From Kitasatospora sp. Root107 (lineage in GTDB: Bacteria; Actinomycetota; Actinomycetes; Streptomycetales; Streptomycetaceae), in the NCBI RefSeq assembly GCF_001424875.1, contig NZ_LMCT01000056.1, positions 93,822 through 140,887 on the forward strand: a DNA stretch of 47,066 bases. The letters are read 5' to 3'. Below are positions 31,108-39,058 of the stretch, in pieces. A model generated the notes under the pieces. That model was not told the DNA's origin. It ran no database searches and worked only from the letters and a program-made list of their open reading frames with translations. Positions within the stretch are counted from its first letter, which is position 1, and each line of letters opens with the position of its first letter. A program made the translations under genes and the position numbers.

Positions 31108-31560
31108 TCAGCTCCAGCGGTAGCGGCGGCGCAGCGCGGCGACCACCAGGTCGAACCGCGCCCGGTCCAGCGCACAGGCTTCCCGGCGCATGCCCTGGTC
31201 GTGCACCCGCATCACCCGCTCCAGCGCCACCCAGGAGTCGCGCCCCGAACGGTCCCAGGGGCCCGCGCCGATCGGCACCCAGTCCGCGTCCCGGTCGTGC
31301 CCCTTGCTCGAGAGCATCACCGCGAGCAGCGTGCCGCCGCGCTCCCGGGCCACCACCAGCACCGGGCGGTCCTTGCCCCGGCCGTCCCGCTCCTCGTAGG
31401 GCACCCAGGTCCAGACGATCTCGCCGGGATCGGGGTCGCCGTCGTGGTCCGGCGCGTACTCGGTGTGCACCCGGCCCACCTGGTGGGCCTCGACCTCCAC
31501 GGTCGCGGACGGGCCGAAGCGGCCCGGGGTGTGCTCGTCCTGCTGCGTCAACTCGGCCAT
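31108..31560 (-). CDS. PemK/MazF-like protein
   Basis: A 150-residue protein with the MazF/PemK core in its C-terminal 110 residues: GEIVWTWVPYEERDGRGKDRPVLVVARERGG matches the G-D-I-V-W-V and K-x-R-P-x-L-V-V signatures. The first 40 residues (QQDEHTPGRFGPSATVEVEA) are extra and charged. MazF toxins are endoribonucleases usually paired with an antitoxin gene upstream; no antitoxin is visible here, so it may be a solitary family member with another role. The start is at 31560. The next gene upstream is the GNAT leader, divergent. Confidence 0.8.
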   Translation of the reverse strand: MAELTQQDEHTPGRFGPSATVEVEAHQVGRVHTEYAPDHDGDPDPGEIVWTWVPYEERDGRGKDRPVLVVARERGGTLLAVMLSSKGHDRDADWVPIGAGPWDRSGRDSWVALERVMRVHDQGMRREACALDRARFDLVVAALRRRYRWS

Positions 31561-31682
31561 ACCCGCAGGCTAGTCAGCCCGCGCCGGGCCGATCAAGCTG
31601 CCACGGAAATGCGGTTGAGTAGGGCGGCGGGCAGCTGATACCGTCCGGACAACCGCGAAGCCGCAACCAGGAGGTGAGTCCC

Positions 31683-31736
31683 GTGACCGCAGTAACCCAT
31701 GGGTACTCCCCCAGTTCTTCACGGTTGGGCGACTGA
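31683..31736 (+). CDS. Candidate leader peptide (17 aa) ahead of the GNAT gene
   Basis: GTG at 31683 with AGGAGG 8 bases upstream opens a 17-residue frame ending in TGA at 31734-31736; it reads MTAVTHGYSPSSSRLGD. An in-frame GTG at 31674 would add three residues but lies on the ribosome site. It is followed within 4 bases by the attenuator hairpin. The codons TAC-TCC-CCC (31704-31712) include a segment that can pair with the left arm of the downstream hairpin. A short, well-initiated ORF in this place suggests ribosome-mediated control. Confidence 0.6.
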   Translation: MTAVTHGYSPSSSRLGD

Positions 31737-31739
31737 CGC

Positions 31740-31790
31740 AGCTGTCGCCGGGAGTGCCTGAGAGCACACACTCCCGAGAGGCAGACAGCT
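31740..31790 (+). promoter_or_regulatory. Attenuator hairpin over the GNAT ribosome site
   Basis: Inner arms CGGGAGTG (31749-31756) and CACTCCCG (31769-31776) form a perfect 8-base stem; outer arms AGCTGTC (31740-31746) and GACAGCT (31784-31790) close it up to the base before the GNAT ATG at 31791. The Shine-Dalgarno GAGAGG (31776-31781) lies inside. TACTCCC at 31704-31710, within the leader ORF, can pair with GGGAGTG (31750-31756, one G-T pair), giving two exclusive folds, so leader translation may decide whether the gene is translated. Confidence 0.6.
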
Positions 31791-32585
31791 ATGAACACGA
31801 ACAGCGCGCATTCCACCACCGGGCACCCGGTGACGATCCTTCAGGTCTCCGAGCACCTGTGGCACGCCGTGCAGGACGACCGGACCGTCGGCCGGGCCGA
31901 CGCCTGGCGCAGGCCCGACGGGCGTACCTTCGTCAGCCTCGACGCCTGGGACGGTGCAGTCTTCGACCGGCTCGCCGAGGCCGTGTCGGCCCACCTGCCG
32001 ACACCGCTGTACACCCTGGTCGACGAGAACGATCCCGACCTGCAGGCGAGTTGGCAGCGGGTCGGCTTCATGACCCACCGCCGCGAGTGGCAGTACGCCG
32101 TGCCCACCGATCCGGCCGCCACGGGGCTCGACGCCCTGCGGCCGCCGTCGGGCGTGACCGTCCTGCCCGCCGGCCAGGCGGCGGAGGGCCCGCTGCGCGC
32201 GCTGGACCGCGCGATCCGCGAGGAGGTCGGGGCCACCGTCGGGTGGCAGTCGATGCCGGCCGAGGTCATCCCCCTCCCGGACGGGGTCACCGTGTTGGAC
32301 CCGTCGAAGTACGCGGTGGCCGTACAGGCCGGCCGTTACGTGGGCCTGCTCCGGCTGGCGCCGGTGCCCAGGCAGCCCCGGATCGGCCTGATCGCCGTCC
32401 GGGCCGACCACCAACGGCAGGGCATCGCCCGGGCGTTGCTCGCCGACACGCTGGGTGCGCTGCACCACTCCGGGGTCGCCACGGCAACGGCCGAGGTCAG
32501 CGAGTCCAACCACGCCGCCCGGGAGCTCTTCGAGCAGATCGGCGCCCGACGGGTCGGCGGCAACCTGGAGCTGGTCCGCAGCTGA
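31791..32585 (+). CDS. GNAT family N-acetyltransferase
   Basis: A 264-residue acetyltransferase. The acetyl-CoA site is IGLIAVRADHQRQGIARALLAD near residue 200 (R-x-x-Q/R-G-x-G/A pattern) followed by TAEVSESNHAARELFEQIGARRVGG. The first 110 residues are less conserved and may be a second degenerate GNAT unit (HLPTPLYTLVDENDPDLQASWQRVGFM). ATG 31791 is preceded by a leader ORF and a hairpin. GNATs acetylate amines of drugs, peptides or ribosomal proteins. The leader and the IF-1 gene 46 bases downstream suggest a role in response to translation stress or antibiotics, though this is inference. Confidence 0.87.
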   Translation: MNTNSAHSTTGHPVTILQVSEHLWHAVQDDRTVGRADAWRRPDGRTFVSLDAWDGAVFDRLAEAVSAHLPTPLYTLVDENDPDLQASWQRVGFMTHRREWQYAVPTDPAATGLDALRPPSGVTVLPAGQAAEGPLRALDRAIREEVGATVGWQSMPAEVIPLPDGVTVLDPSKYAVAVQAGRYVGLLRLAPVPRQPRIGLIAVRADHQRQGIARALLADTLGALHHSGVATATAEVSESNHAARELFEQIGARRVGGNLELVRS

Positions 32586-32631
32586 CGCCCTGTCTGCTCA
32601 CCACACACCCGCACAGAGTCAAGGAGAACGC

Positions 32632-32853
32632 ATGCCCAAAACCTCCAAGGGAATCGAGATCGACGGCACCGTCGTCGAGTGCCTGCGCAACGCCACCTTC
32701 AAGGTGGAGCTGCAGAACGGGCACCAGGTGCTCGCCCACATCAGCGGGAAGATCCGCAAGCACCACATCAAGGTCCTGCCGTACGACAAGGTGCTCGTGG
32801 AGCTCAGCCCGTACGACCTGACCCGTGGCCGGATCCTGTTCCGCTACCGCTAG
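32632..32853 (+). CDS. infA: Translation initiation factor IF-1 (divergent paralog)
   Basis: A 73-residue S1/OB-fold protein that matches IF-1 along its length: IEIDGTVVECLRNATFKVEL, QNGHQVLAHISGKIRKHHI, VLPYDKVLVELSPYDLTRGRI and LFRYR. Several positions differ from the actinobacterial housekeeping IF-1, which is usually in the rpmJ-rpsM cluster (for example CLRNAT for SLPNAM and KHHIKVLPYDK for MHYIRILPDDR), so I take it as a second copy. IF-1 binds the ribosomal A site during initiation. ATG 32632 follows AAGGAG. It lies 46 bases after the GNAT gene and is probably co-transcribed with it. Its stop TAG shares the CTAG with the convergent DUF1453-like gene. Confidence 0.92.
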   Translation: MPKTSKGIEIDGTVVECLRNATFKVELQNGHQVLAHISGKIRKHHIKVLPYDKVLVELSPYDLTRGRILFRYR

Positions 32854-33359
32854 CAGTGGTGGCCCACCGGCCGGGTCGGTCGCTGACCCAGCCCCGCCGG
32901 TGGGCCTGCCTCCGGGTTCGGCAGGCGACGGCCGTAGTACGTCAATGCCACCTGCTGGGTGCCGAGCGTGATGCCGAGGCCGAGCCACAGGGCGTTGGCG
33001 TTGAACGGTTCGCCGAACGCCACCTCCGCGAGCGCTCCGAGCCCGAGTTTGACCGCGATGGTGGCGAGCCACAGGAGCAGGGTCAGCCGGTTGCCCCTGC
33101 GGTGGAGCCGACCGCTCACGTCCCGCCACATCGGCATGGTGCGACCGCGCAGGAACCCGGCGGCCACCGAGACGGCCAGCCCGGCGGCCAGGAATGCGAC
33201 TCCGGCCGTGGTCGGGCTGCTCGGGCCCGGTGGGACACAGCCGCGCACGATCAGGAGGGCGACCCACAGGTACGTCACTGCGCGGACGGGTCGTGCGGAG
33301 AACTGGCTCAGCACGATCACGGCGGTGACCACGACGATCAACATCTGACTGGGCGTCAT
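32850..33359 (-). CDS. DUF1453-like membrane protein
   Basis: A 169-residue protein with four to five hydrophobic segments (about residues 6-22, 28-40, 50-68, 90-105 and 115-135). Motif RGRTMPMWRDVSGRLHRRGN between the third and fourth segments is characteristic of CcdC/DUF1453-type proteins. Function unknown. The start at 33359 is well spaced. Its last four bases overlap those of infA (32850-32853), and its final 15 codons contain the infA terminator hairpin. Confidence 0.8.
   Translation of the reverse strand: MTPSQMLIVVVTAVIVLSQFSARPVRAVTYLWVALLIVRGCVPPGPSSPTTAGVAFLAAGLAVSVAAGFLRGRTMPMWRDVSGRLHRRGNRLTLLLWLATIAVKLGLGALAEVAFGEPFNANALWLGLGITLGTQQVALTYYGRRLPNPEAGPPAGLGQRPTRPVGHHC
32861..32906 (+). 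terminator. infA terminator embedded in the convergent gene
   Basis: Outer arms GGCCCACCGG (32861-32870) and CCGGTGGGCC (32897-32906), inner GGGTC (32873-32877) and GACCC (32885-32889). It starts 8 bases after the infA stop, inside the 3' end of the opposite DUF1453-like gene. Confidence 0.75.
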
Positions 33360-33470
33360 CGGGATGCAGGCCCTCCGGCCGGATAGGTGGCGAGCATGGA
33401 CGTCAGGGTCGGCCCGGCGGTCCCACCGCCGACGCTGTCACAGCACGGCGACGACACCCGGGCCCCCGGG

Positions 33471-34829
33471 TCAGGCCTGGTAGCGCGCCACAGGCAGTGC
33501 GGGCAGCAGCGGGTCGTACAGCCAGGCGTGGAACAGCCCGTCCAGCGGCGCGGCCGCGTAGCGGTCGGCGTGCGTGGTGAAGTCCACCGTGCCGACCACC
33601 CCGTGACGGTGTCTCACCGCCCAGTCCTTCACCAGTCGGAAGAACGCGTCGTCGCCGAGTTCGCAGCGCAGCGCGTGCACCGTCAGACCGCCGCGCTGGT
33701 ACAGCCGGTCGTCGAACATCAGCTTCCGGCCCGGATCGCCGAGCCGCAGGTCCTGCGGCAGCCCGGCCAGCAGGACGTGCGCGGCAGCCGCGTGCTCGGC
33801 GGCGCTGCGGCCGCCCGCGTGCTCGGCCCAGAGCCACTCGGCGTACTTGGCGAAGCCCTCGTTCAGCCAGATGTGCCGCCAGTCGGCGATCGTCACGCTG
33901 TTGCCGAACCACTGGTGGGCCAGCTCGTGCGCGACCAACCGCTCGGAGGTCCGGCTGCCGTCCAGGTGGTTGGTGCCGAAGGTGGCCAGGCCCTGCGCCT
34001 CGACCGGCACGTCGAGCTCCTCGTCGGCCACCACCACCGCGTACTCGCCGAACGGGTACGGGCCGAACAGCTCCTCGAAGTAGTGCATCATCCGAGCCTG
34101 CCGGGCGAAGTCGGTGGTGAACTCCGGCAGCAGCCGAGCGGGCAGGTAGGCGGTCTGCGGGACCGTCCGGTTCGCCGAGGGCGTCGTGGAGCCCTCGATC
34201 AGCCGGACCGTCTCGTACTGGCCGATCGAGACCGTCACCAGGTAGCTGGCGGTGGGCGCGGACTGCTCGTACACCCAGGTGGTGCTGGAGGACCGGGTGG
34301 TCCGGCTGAGCAGCCGGCCGCCGGCCACCACCGTGTACGGGGACGGGGTGGTCACCGAGATCTGGTAGCTCGCCTTGTCCGCCGGGCGGTCGTTGCACGG
34401 GTACCAGGACGAGGCACCGACGGGCTGACTGGCCACCAGGGCACCGTCCGTCAGTTCCTCCCAGCCCAGGCCGCCCCACTGGCTGCGGATCGGCTTCGGG
34501 TTGCCCGTGTAGTGCACCTCGACGGTGAACACCGCCCCGGCGGCGAGCGCCTTGGCCGGACGGATCCGCAGCTTGCCCGCCCGGTGGGTGTAGTGCGCGG
34601 CCTTGCCGTCCACCAGCACCCGGCCGATCCGGAAGTCGGCCAGGTCGAGGGCGAACTCGGCCAGCGCCGAGCCGCCCGCCACCGCGCTCAGCCGGGCCGA
34701 GCCGCCCAGGCGGTTCGGCCCGGGCCGGTAGTCCAGCGCGAGTTCGTAGCGGTGCACCCGGTAGCGGGCGTCCCCGTGGGTCGGGAAGTAGGGGTCGACG
34801 CCGGTGGGCGGCACCTGCTTGGGACTCAC
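33471..34829 (-). CDS. M1 family zinc metallopeptidase (aminopeptidase-like)
   Basis: A 452-residue peptidase. The zinc site is HELAHQWFGNSVTIADWRHIWLNEG (H-E-x-x-H then E 18 residues on), preceded by VPVEAQGLATFG at the position of the G-A-M-E-N exopeptidase motif, here altered. The first 190 residues are the beta-rich N-domain. There is no signal peptide, so it is cytoplasmic or peripheral. It starts 35 bases after the end of the Pls-type gene on the same strand, and the two look like one operon. In epsilon-poly-lysine producers, aminopeptidases that degrade the polymer are known, so this may protect the cell from or trim the Pls product. A palindrome ACCCGGG/CCCGGGT (33456-33471) covers its stop. 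Confidence 0.87.
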   Translation of the reverse strand: MSPKQVPPTGVDPYFPTHGDARYRVHRYELALDYRPGPNRLGGSARLSAVAGGSALAEFALDLADFRIGRVLVDGKAAHYTHRAGKLRIRPAKALAAGAVFTVEVHYTGNPKPIRSQWGGLGWEELTDGALVASQPVGASSWYPCNDRPADKASYQISVTTPSPYTVVAGGRLLSRTTRSSSTTWVYEQSAPTASYLVTVSIGQYETVRLIEGSTTPSANRTVPQTAYLPARLLPEFTTDFARQARMMHYFEELFGPYPFGEYAVVVADEELDVPVEAQGLATFGTNHLDGSRTSERLVAHELAHQWFGNSVTIADWRHIWLNEGFAKYAEWLWAEHAGGRSAAEHAAAAHVLLAGLPQDLRLGDPGRKLMFDDRLYQRGGLTVHALRCELGDDAFFRLVKDWAVRHRHGVVGTVDFTTHADRYAAAPLDGLFHAWLYDPLLPALPVARYQA

Positions 34830-34864
34830 GGGTCGTACGCTCCTGCGTCTGTGCTGCCGGTCCG

Positions 34865-37800
34865 TCAGGACTGCCAGGATTCGATCGGGTTGCCGAGCCA
34901 GCGGGTGTCGGCCGGCACGGACTCCGCACGCATCACCAGCGAGGCGGGCCCCAGTGTGCTGCGCGCGCCGACGGTGCTGCCGGGCAGCACGATGCCGCCC
35001 GGGCCGAGGGTGGCACCCTCATGAAGGATCACAGTATCCATCCGCATGATCCGGTCGTGGAAGAGGTGGGTCTGCACGACACAGCCGCGGTTGACGGTGG
35101 CCCCGTCCCCGAGCGTGACCAGGTCCGCTTCGGGCAGCCAGTAGGTCTCGCACCAGACGCCCCGGCCGACCTTGGCGCCGAGCGAGCGCAGCCAGAGGTT
35201 GAGTACCGGCGTACCGGGCACGGCGCCGACCAGCCAGGGCACCGCGAGCACCTCGACGAAGGTGTCGGCCAGTTCGTTGCGCCAGACGAAGCCGCTCCAC
35301 AGCGGGTGCTCGACCGCCCGGAACCGGCCGACCAGCAGCCACTTGGCGGCCACCGAGACCAGGCAGGCGGCCAGCCCGGCGGCCAGCAGCACCAGGCCGG
35401 AGAGCAGCGCGGCCAGCAGCACCGAACCCACCGCGGCCAGCTGGGCCAACGCGGCCAGGGTCAGCGCGCCTAGCGCGGCGGAGGCGAACACCGGCACCAG
35501 CCGGCAGACCTCGACCAGGCCCCGGGCCCAGAGCAGCCGGGCGGGCGGGTCGTAGGTCAGGCTCAGGTCGGCGGTGTCGGCCGATCGGGGCAGCCGCATC
35601 GGCGGCATGCCGAGGTAGGAGCTGCCCTTCTTCGCCTTCTTCGGCGTGGCCGAGAGCACCCCCACCAGACCCCGGTCGGGCACCGCCCGGCCGAGCGCCG
35701 TCATCCCCGAGTTGCCCAGGAAGGCCCGCTCGCCGATCTCCGCCTCCCCGAGCCGCAGCCAGCCGCCGCCCAGTTCGTACGGGGCGATCAGGGTGTCGTC
35801 GGCCAGGAAGGCGCCGTCCCCGACGGTGGTCAGGCTGGGCAGCGCGAGCACCGTGGAGACCTCGGCCCGGCTGCCGATCTTCATACCGAGCGCCCGCAGC
35901 CAGTACGGGGTGATCAGGCCCGCGTACAGCGGGAAGAGCGTGCCCCGGGCCAGGTCCATCAGCTGACTGACCGTCCAGGCCTGCCAGCCGACCCGGCCGT
36001 GCAGCGGGTGACTGCCCGTCAGCAGACCGATGCTCAGCAGCCGGACGGCGACCAGCAGCACGGTCGCGTACACCAGGCCGTAGGCCAGCGTGGCGGGGAC
36101 CAGCGCGAGCAGGGCACCGGTCAGCGCGTCGCCCAGGCTGTCGCCGGGGTGCACGAAACGGCTCACCACGGCGATCGCGGCCAGCGCCGAGAGCACCGGC
36201 AGCAGACTCAGCCCGAGCCCGCTGGCGCCGTACAGCGCGGCCCAGCGGGCCCGGCGCGGCGGGCGCTGCTTGGGCCAGCTGCGCTCGGCCTTGCCGAGCT
36301 TGGCGGCCGGTGCGCCGGCCCAGCGCTGACCGGTGGGGATCTGGCCGGTGACACCGGAGCCGGGCGCGACCTGGGCCCGCTTGCCGACCCGGGCGCCGGG
36401 CAGCAGGGTGCTGCGGGTGCCGATCACCGCGCCGGAGCCGACCCTGACCTGGCCGACCTCGAGCCGGTCGCCGTCCAGCCAGTAGCCGGACAGGTCGACC
36501 TCGGCCTCGATGGCGCAGCCCCGGCCGAGCCGGAGCAGGCCGGTGACCGGCGGCAGCGAGTGCAGGTCCACCTCGGGGCCGATCCGGGCGCCGAGCGCCC
36601 GGCCGTAGCGGACCAGCCAGGCACCGGAGAGTTCGGTGGCGCCGGAGACCTCGGCCAGCCGCTCTGCCGTCCACAGCCGCAGGTGCATGGAGCCGCCGCG
36701 CGGGTAGCTGCCGGGGCGCAGGCCGCGCAGCAGCAGCCGGGCGCCACCGGCGGCGATGGCCAGCCGTCCCGGCGGGCTGAACAGCAGCAGCGCGCCCGCT
36801 CCGACCACCCACCAGGAGGCGGTCGGGGCCCACGGGTAGCTACCGAACCAGGCCAGCGCGTTGCCCAGCGCCAGCAGCCCGACCGTCCAGCGCAGGCCGA
36901 CCAGGGTGAACAGCGGCAGCAGCAACAGAGTCTGCACCACCTTGGCCCGGGTGGGCACCAGGGCAATGCTTCGGGCGGCGCCATCGCCCTGGGCGGAGCG
37001 CTCCAGGTGCCGGGCCAGCTTGCGCAGGGTGGGCTGCTGGTAGATGTCCAACACCGCGGCGGCCGGGTAGCGGCTGCGCAGCAGGGTGGTCAGCCTGGCC
37101 GCGGCCAGGCTGCCGCCACCGATCGCGAAGAAGTCGTCCTGGGCGCTGCCGACCTGGACCCCGAGGATCTCGGTCCACTGCTCGGCCAGCCAGGCCTCGG
37201 TGCCGTAGAGCTGCTCGCCGGGCCCGCCGGTGGTCAGACCGGGCAGCGGCCAGGGCAGCGCGTCGCGGTCCACCTTTCCGGAGGTCCGGGTCGGCAGGCT
37301 CTCCACCGGGGCGAGCAACGGCACCAGGGCGGCCGGGAGTTCGGCCCGCAGCCGTTCGACGGCGGCGGCCTGGTCCCAGCCCTCCTGGGTGACCAGGTAG
37401 CCGACCAGCAGCTGGTTGCCGCCCTTGGCGGTCCGGACGGCGGCGGCCGCGCCGGCCACCCCGGGCAGGGCCTGGAGTGCGGCGTCCACCTCGCCGAGTT
37501 CGATCCGGCGGCCGCCGAGCTTGATCTGTTCGTCGCCGCGCCCGAGGAAGATCAGGCCCTCGGGGTCGGCCTGCACCAGGTCACCGCTGCGGTAGGCGCG
37601 GGCCCAGCCGAGCGACTCCAGCGGGGCGTACTTCTCGGCGTCCTTCTCGGGGTCGAGGTATCGGGCCAGGCCGACGCCGCCGATCACCAGCTGGCCGGTG
37701 CCGCCCATCGGGACGGGCTGCCCGGCCTCGTCCACCACGGCCAGCTCCCAGCCGTCCAGTGGGAGGCCGATCCTGACCGGGCCCTCGCCGCTGAGCAGCG

Positions 37801-38773
37801 CACCGCAGGCGACCACGGTGGCCTCGGTGGGCCCGTAGGTGTTCCACACCTCGCGGCCCTCGGTGACCAGGCGCTGGACCAGCTCGGGCGGGCAGGCCTC
37901 GCCGCCGAAGATCAGCAGCCGGACCTCGATCAGCGCCTCGGCGGGCCAGAGCGCGGCCAGCGTGGGCACGGTGGAGACCACGGTGATCTCCTGCTCGGCC
38001 AGCCAGGGGCCGAGGTCGGCGCCGCCGCGCACCTGCGAGCGCGGGACGGGCACCAGGCAGGCGCCGTAGCGCCAGGCCAGCCACATCTCCTCGCAGGAGG
38101 CGTCGAAGGCGACCGAGAGCCCGGCCATCACCCGGTCACCGGGGCCGATCGGCTCCTCCTGGAGGAACATCGCGGCCTCGGCGTCCACGAAGGCGGCGGC
38201 GTTCGCATGGGTGACGGCGACGCCCTTCGGCTTCCCGGTGGAGCCGGAGGTGAAGATGATCCAGGCGTCCTCGGCGGGCGTGGGCCTGACCCCGGGGCGG
38301 CCGGTGGTCGGGCGGCCGGTGACGGTGAGCTCGCGCCCGGCGCCCAGTACGGCGGCCACGGCGGCCTCGCCGAAGACCAGTTCGGCTCGCTCGGCCGGGT
38401 CCTCGGCGTCCACCGGGACGTACGCGGCTCCGGCGGCGAGCACCGCCAGGATGCAGATGTAGAGGTCGTTGCTGCCCGACGGCACCCGGACCCCGACCCG
38501 GTCACCGGCCCCGATCCCGGCCACTGCCAGCCGACGGCGCACCGCCTCCACCTCGACGGCCAGCGCCCGGTAGCTCAGGGTGCTGTGGCCGTCGTCGAGG
38601 GCGGGCTCCTGCGGGTGCGCCCGGGCAGTGGCCTCCAGCACGTCGAGCAGGGTACGGGTCGCCGGGGCCTGCCCTGCCGAGAACAGCGCGAGCGAGCCCG
38701 CCGCCTCGTCCTGCCGGGTGGAGATCTGCGTCGTCAAAAGCTGTGTGCCCCTCTGTCCGTCTCCCCCGTCCAT
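34865..38773 (-). CDS. pls: Pls/PosA-family membrane NRPS (poly-amino-acid synthetase)
   Basis: A 1302-residue protein. Adenylation domain about residues 41-530: FTSGSTGKPKGV (near 178), AFDASCEEMWLAWRYG, NTYGPTEATVVACG, YRSGDLVQADPEG and LPTRTSGKVDRDAL. Thiolation domain with the phosphopantetheine serine in FAIGGGSLAAARL (near 553). From about 605 there is no condensation or thioesterase domain; instead membrane segments alternate with hexapeptide (left-handed beta-helix) units such as GSGAVIGTRSTLLPGARVGK and VTLGDGATVNRGCVVQTH. This A-T-membrane layout and the length match epsilon-poly-L-lysine synthetase (1319 aa) and relatives that link amino acids into a homopolymer. I take ATG 38773; the frame extends to 38899 without similarity. 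The amino acid used is not certain. Confidence 0.88.
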   Translation of the reverse strand: MDGGDGQRGTQLLTTQISTRQDEAAGSLALFSAGQAPATRTLLDVLEATARAHPQEPALDDGHSTLSYRALAVEVEAVRRRLAVAGIGAGDRVGVRVPSGSNDLYICILAVLAAGAAYVPVDAEDPAERAELVFGEAAVAAVLGAGRELTVTGRPTTGRPGVRPTPAEDAWIIFTSGSTGKPKGVAVTHANAAAFVDAEAAMFLQEEPIGPGDRVMAGLSVAFDASCEEMWLAWRYGACLVPVPRSQVRGGADLGPWLAEQEITVVSTVPTLAALWPAEALIEVRLLIFGGEACPPELVQRLVTEGREVWNTYGPTEATVVACGALLSGEGPVRIGLPLDGWELAVVDEAGQPVPMGGTGQLVIGGVGLARYLDPEKDAEKYAPLESLGWARAYRSGDLVQADPEGLIFLGRGDEQIKLGGRRIELGEVDAALQALPGVAGAAAAVRTAKGGNQLLVGYLVTQEGWDQAAAVERLRAELPAALVPLLAPVESLPTRTSGKVDRDALPWPLPGLTTGGPGEQLYGTEAWLAEQWTEILGVQVGSAQDDFFAIGGGSLAAARLTTLLRSRYPAAAVLDIYQQPTLRKLARHLERSAQGDGAARSIALVPTRAKVVQTLLLLPLFTLVGLRWTVGLLALGNALAWFGSYPWAPTASWWVVGAGALLLFSPPGRLAIAAGGARLLLRGLRPGSYPRGGSMHLRLWTAERLAEVSGATELSGAWLVRYGRALGARIGPEVDLHSLPPVTGLLRLGRGCAIEAEVDLSGYWLDGDRLEVGQVRVGSGAVIGTRSTLLPGARVGKRAQVAPGSGVTGQIPTGQRWAGAPAAKLGKAERSWPKQRPPRRARWAALYGASGLGLSLLPVLSALAAIAVVSRFVHPGDSLGDALTGALLALVPATLAYGLVYATVLLVAVRLLSIGLLTGSHPLHGRVGWQAWTVSQLMDLARGTLFPLYAGLITPYWLRALGMKIGSRAEVSTVLALPSLTTVGDGAFLADDTLIAPYELGGGWLRLGEAEIGERAFLGNSGMTALGRAVPDRGLVGVLSATPKKAKKGSSYLGMPPMRLPRSADTADLSLTYDPPARLLWARGLVEVCRLVPVFASAALGALTLAALAQLAAVGSVLLAALLSGLVLLAAGLAACLVSVAAKWLLVGRFRAVEHPLWSGFVWRNELADTFVEVLAVPWLVGAVPGTPVLNLWLRSLGAKVGRGVWCETYWLPEADLVTLGDGATVNRGCVVQTHLFHDRIMRMDTVILHEGATLGPGGIVLPGSTVGARSTLGPASLVMRAESVPADTRWLGNPIESWQS

Positions 38774-38871
38774 GACTGATGCCAGGCCCTGGGGGGACTG
38801 CGTCGCACGCCCCGACCGGACGCCGCGCTCCAGGCCGAAGCGGACAACCCAACCGATGGTAGCCCGGTTCC

Positions 38872-38890
38872 GGCCCCCTCCGAGGGGGCC
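38872..38890. terminator. Hairpin between MarR and pls
   Basis: GGCCCCCT (38872-38879) pairs with AGGGGGCC (38883-38890) around a 3-base loop, 99 bases upstream of the pls ATG. It may end the MarR transcript or form an attenuator in the pls leader. Confidence 0.55.
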
Positions 38891-38924
38891 CCCGGGCACC
38901 CGACTGGCCTAATCCATCGGACAA

Positions 38925-39001
38925 CTGACGATCCGTCAGCGACGACAAGCAGGTGAAAGGAACGGAATTGACGGACCGTCAGATGATCTGACGGTCCGTC
39001 A
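38925..39001. promoter_or_regulatory. Three TetR-like palindromic sites upstream of pls
   Basis: TGACGGACCGTCA (38969-38981) and TGACGGTCCGTCA (38989-39001) are each palindromes and together form a perfect 33-base palindrome centred at 38985. A third, looser copy CTGACGATCCGTCAG is at 38925-38939. They lie 150-230 bases ahead of the pls start, between the end of the MarR gene and pls. The 285-base gap holds no gene. Such spaced dyads suggest cooperative binding by a TetR-like repressor, which is not encoded in the window. Confidence 0.75.
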
Positions 39002-39058
39002 GCTCGATTTCGACACTGTGACCCATGCCATATCCCGGCGGGCGTGTCGCCTTCCCAC

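Noticed and set aside
33456..33471. ACCCGGG/CCCGGGT palindrome over the stop of the M1 peptidase
   Set aside because: Only a 2-base centre and GC-only; a chance palindrome in this composition is likely, so it is not listed as a terminator.
35999..38779. A 926-codon open frame opposite pls, and a 604-codon frame at 35019-36833
   Set aside because: They are antisense or out-of-frame shadows of pls, created by high third-position GC; their translations are Gly/Arg/Gln-rich without any motif.
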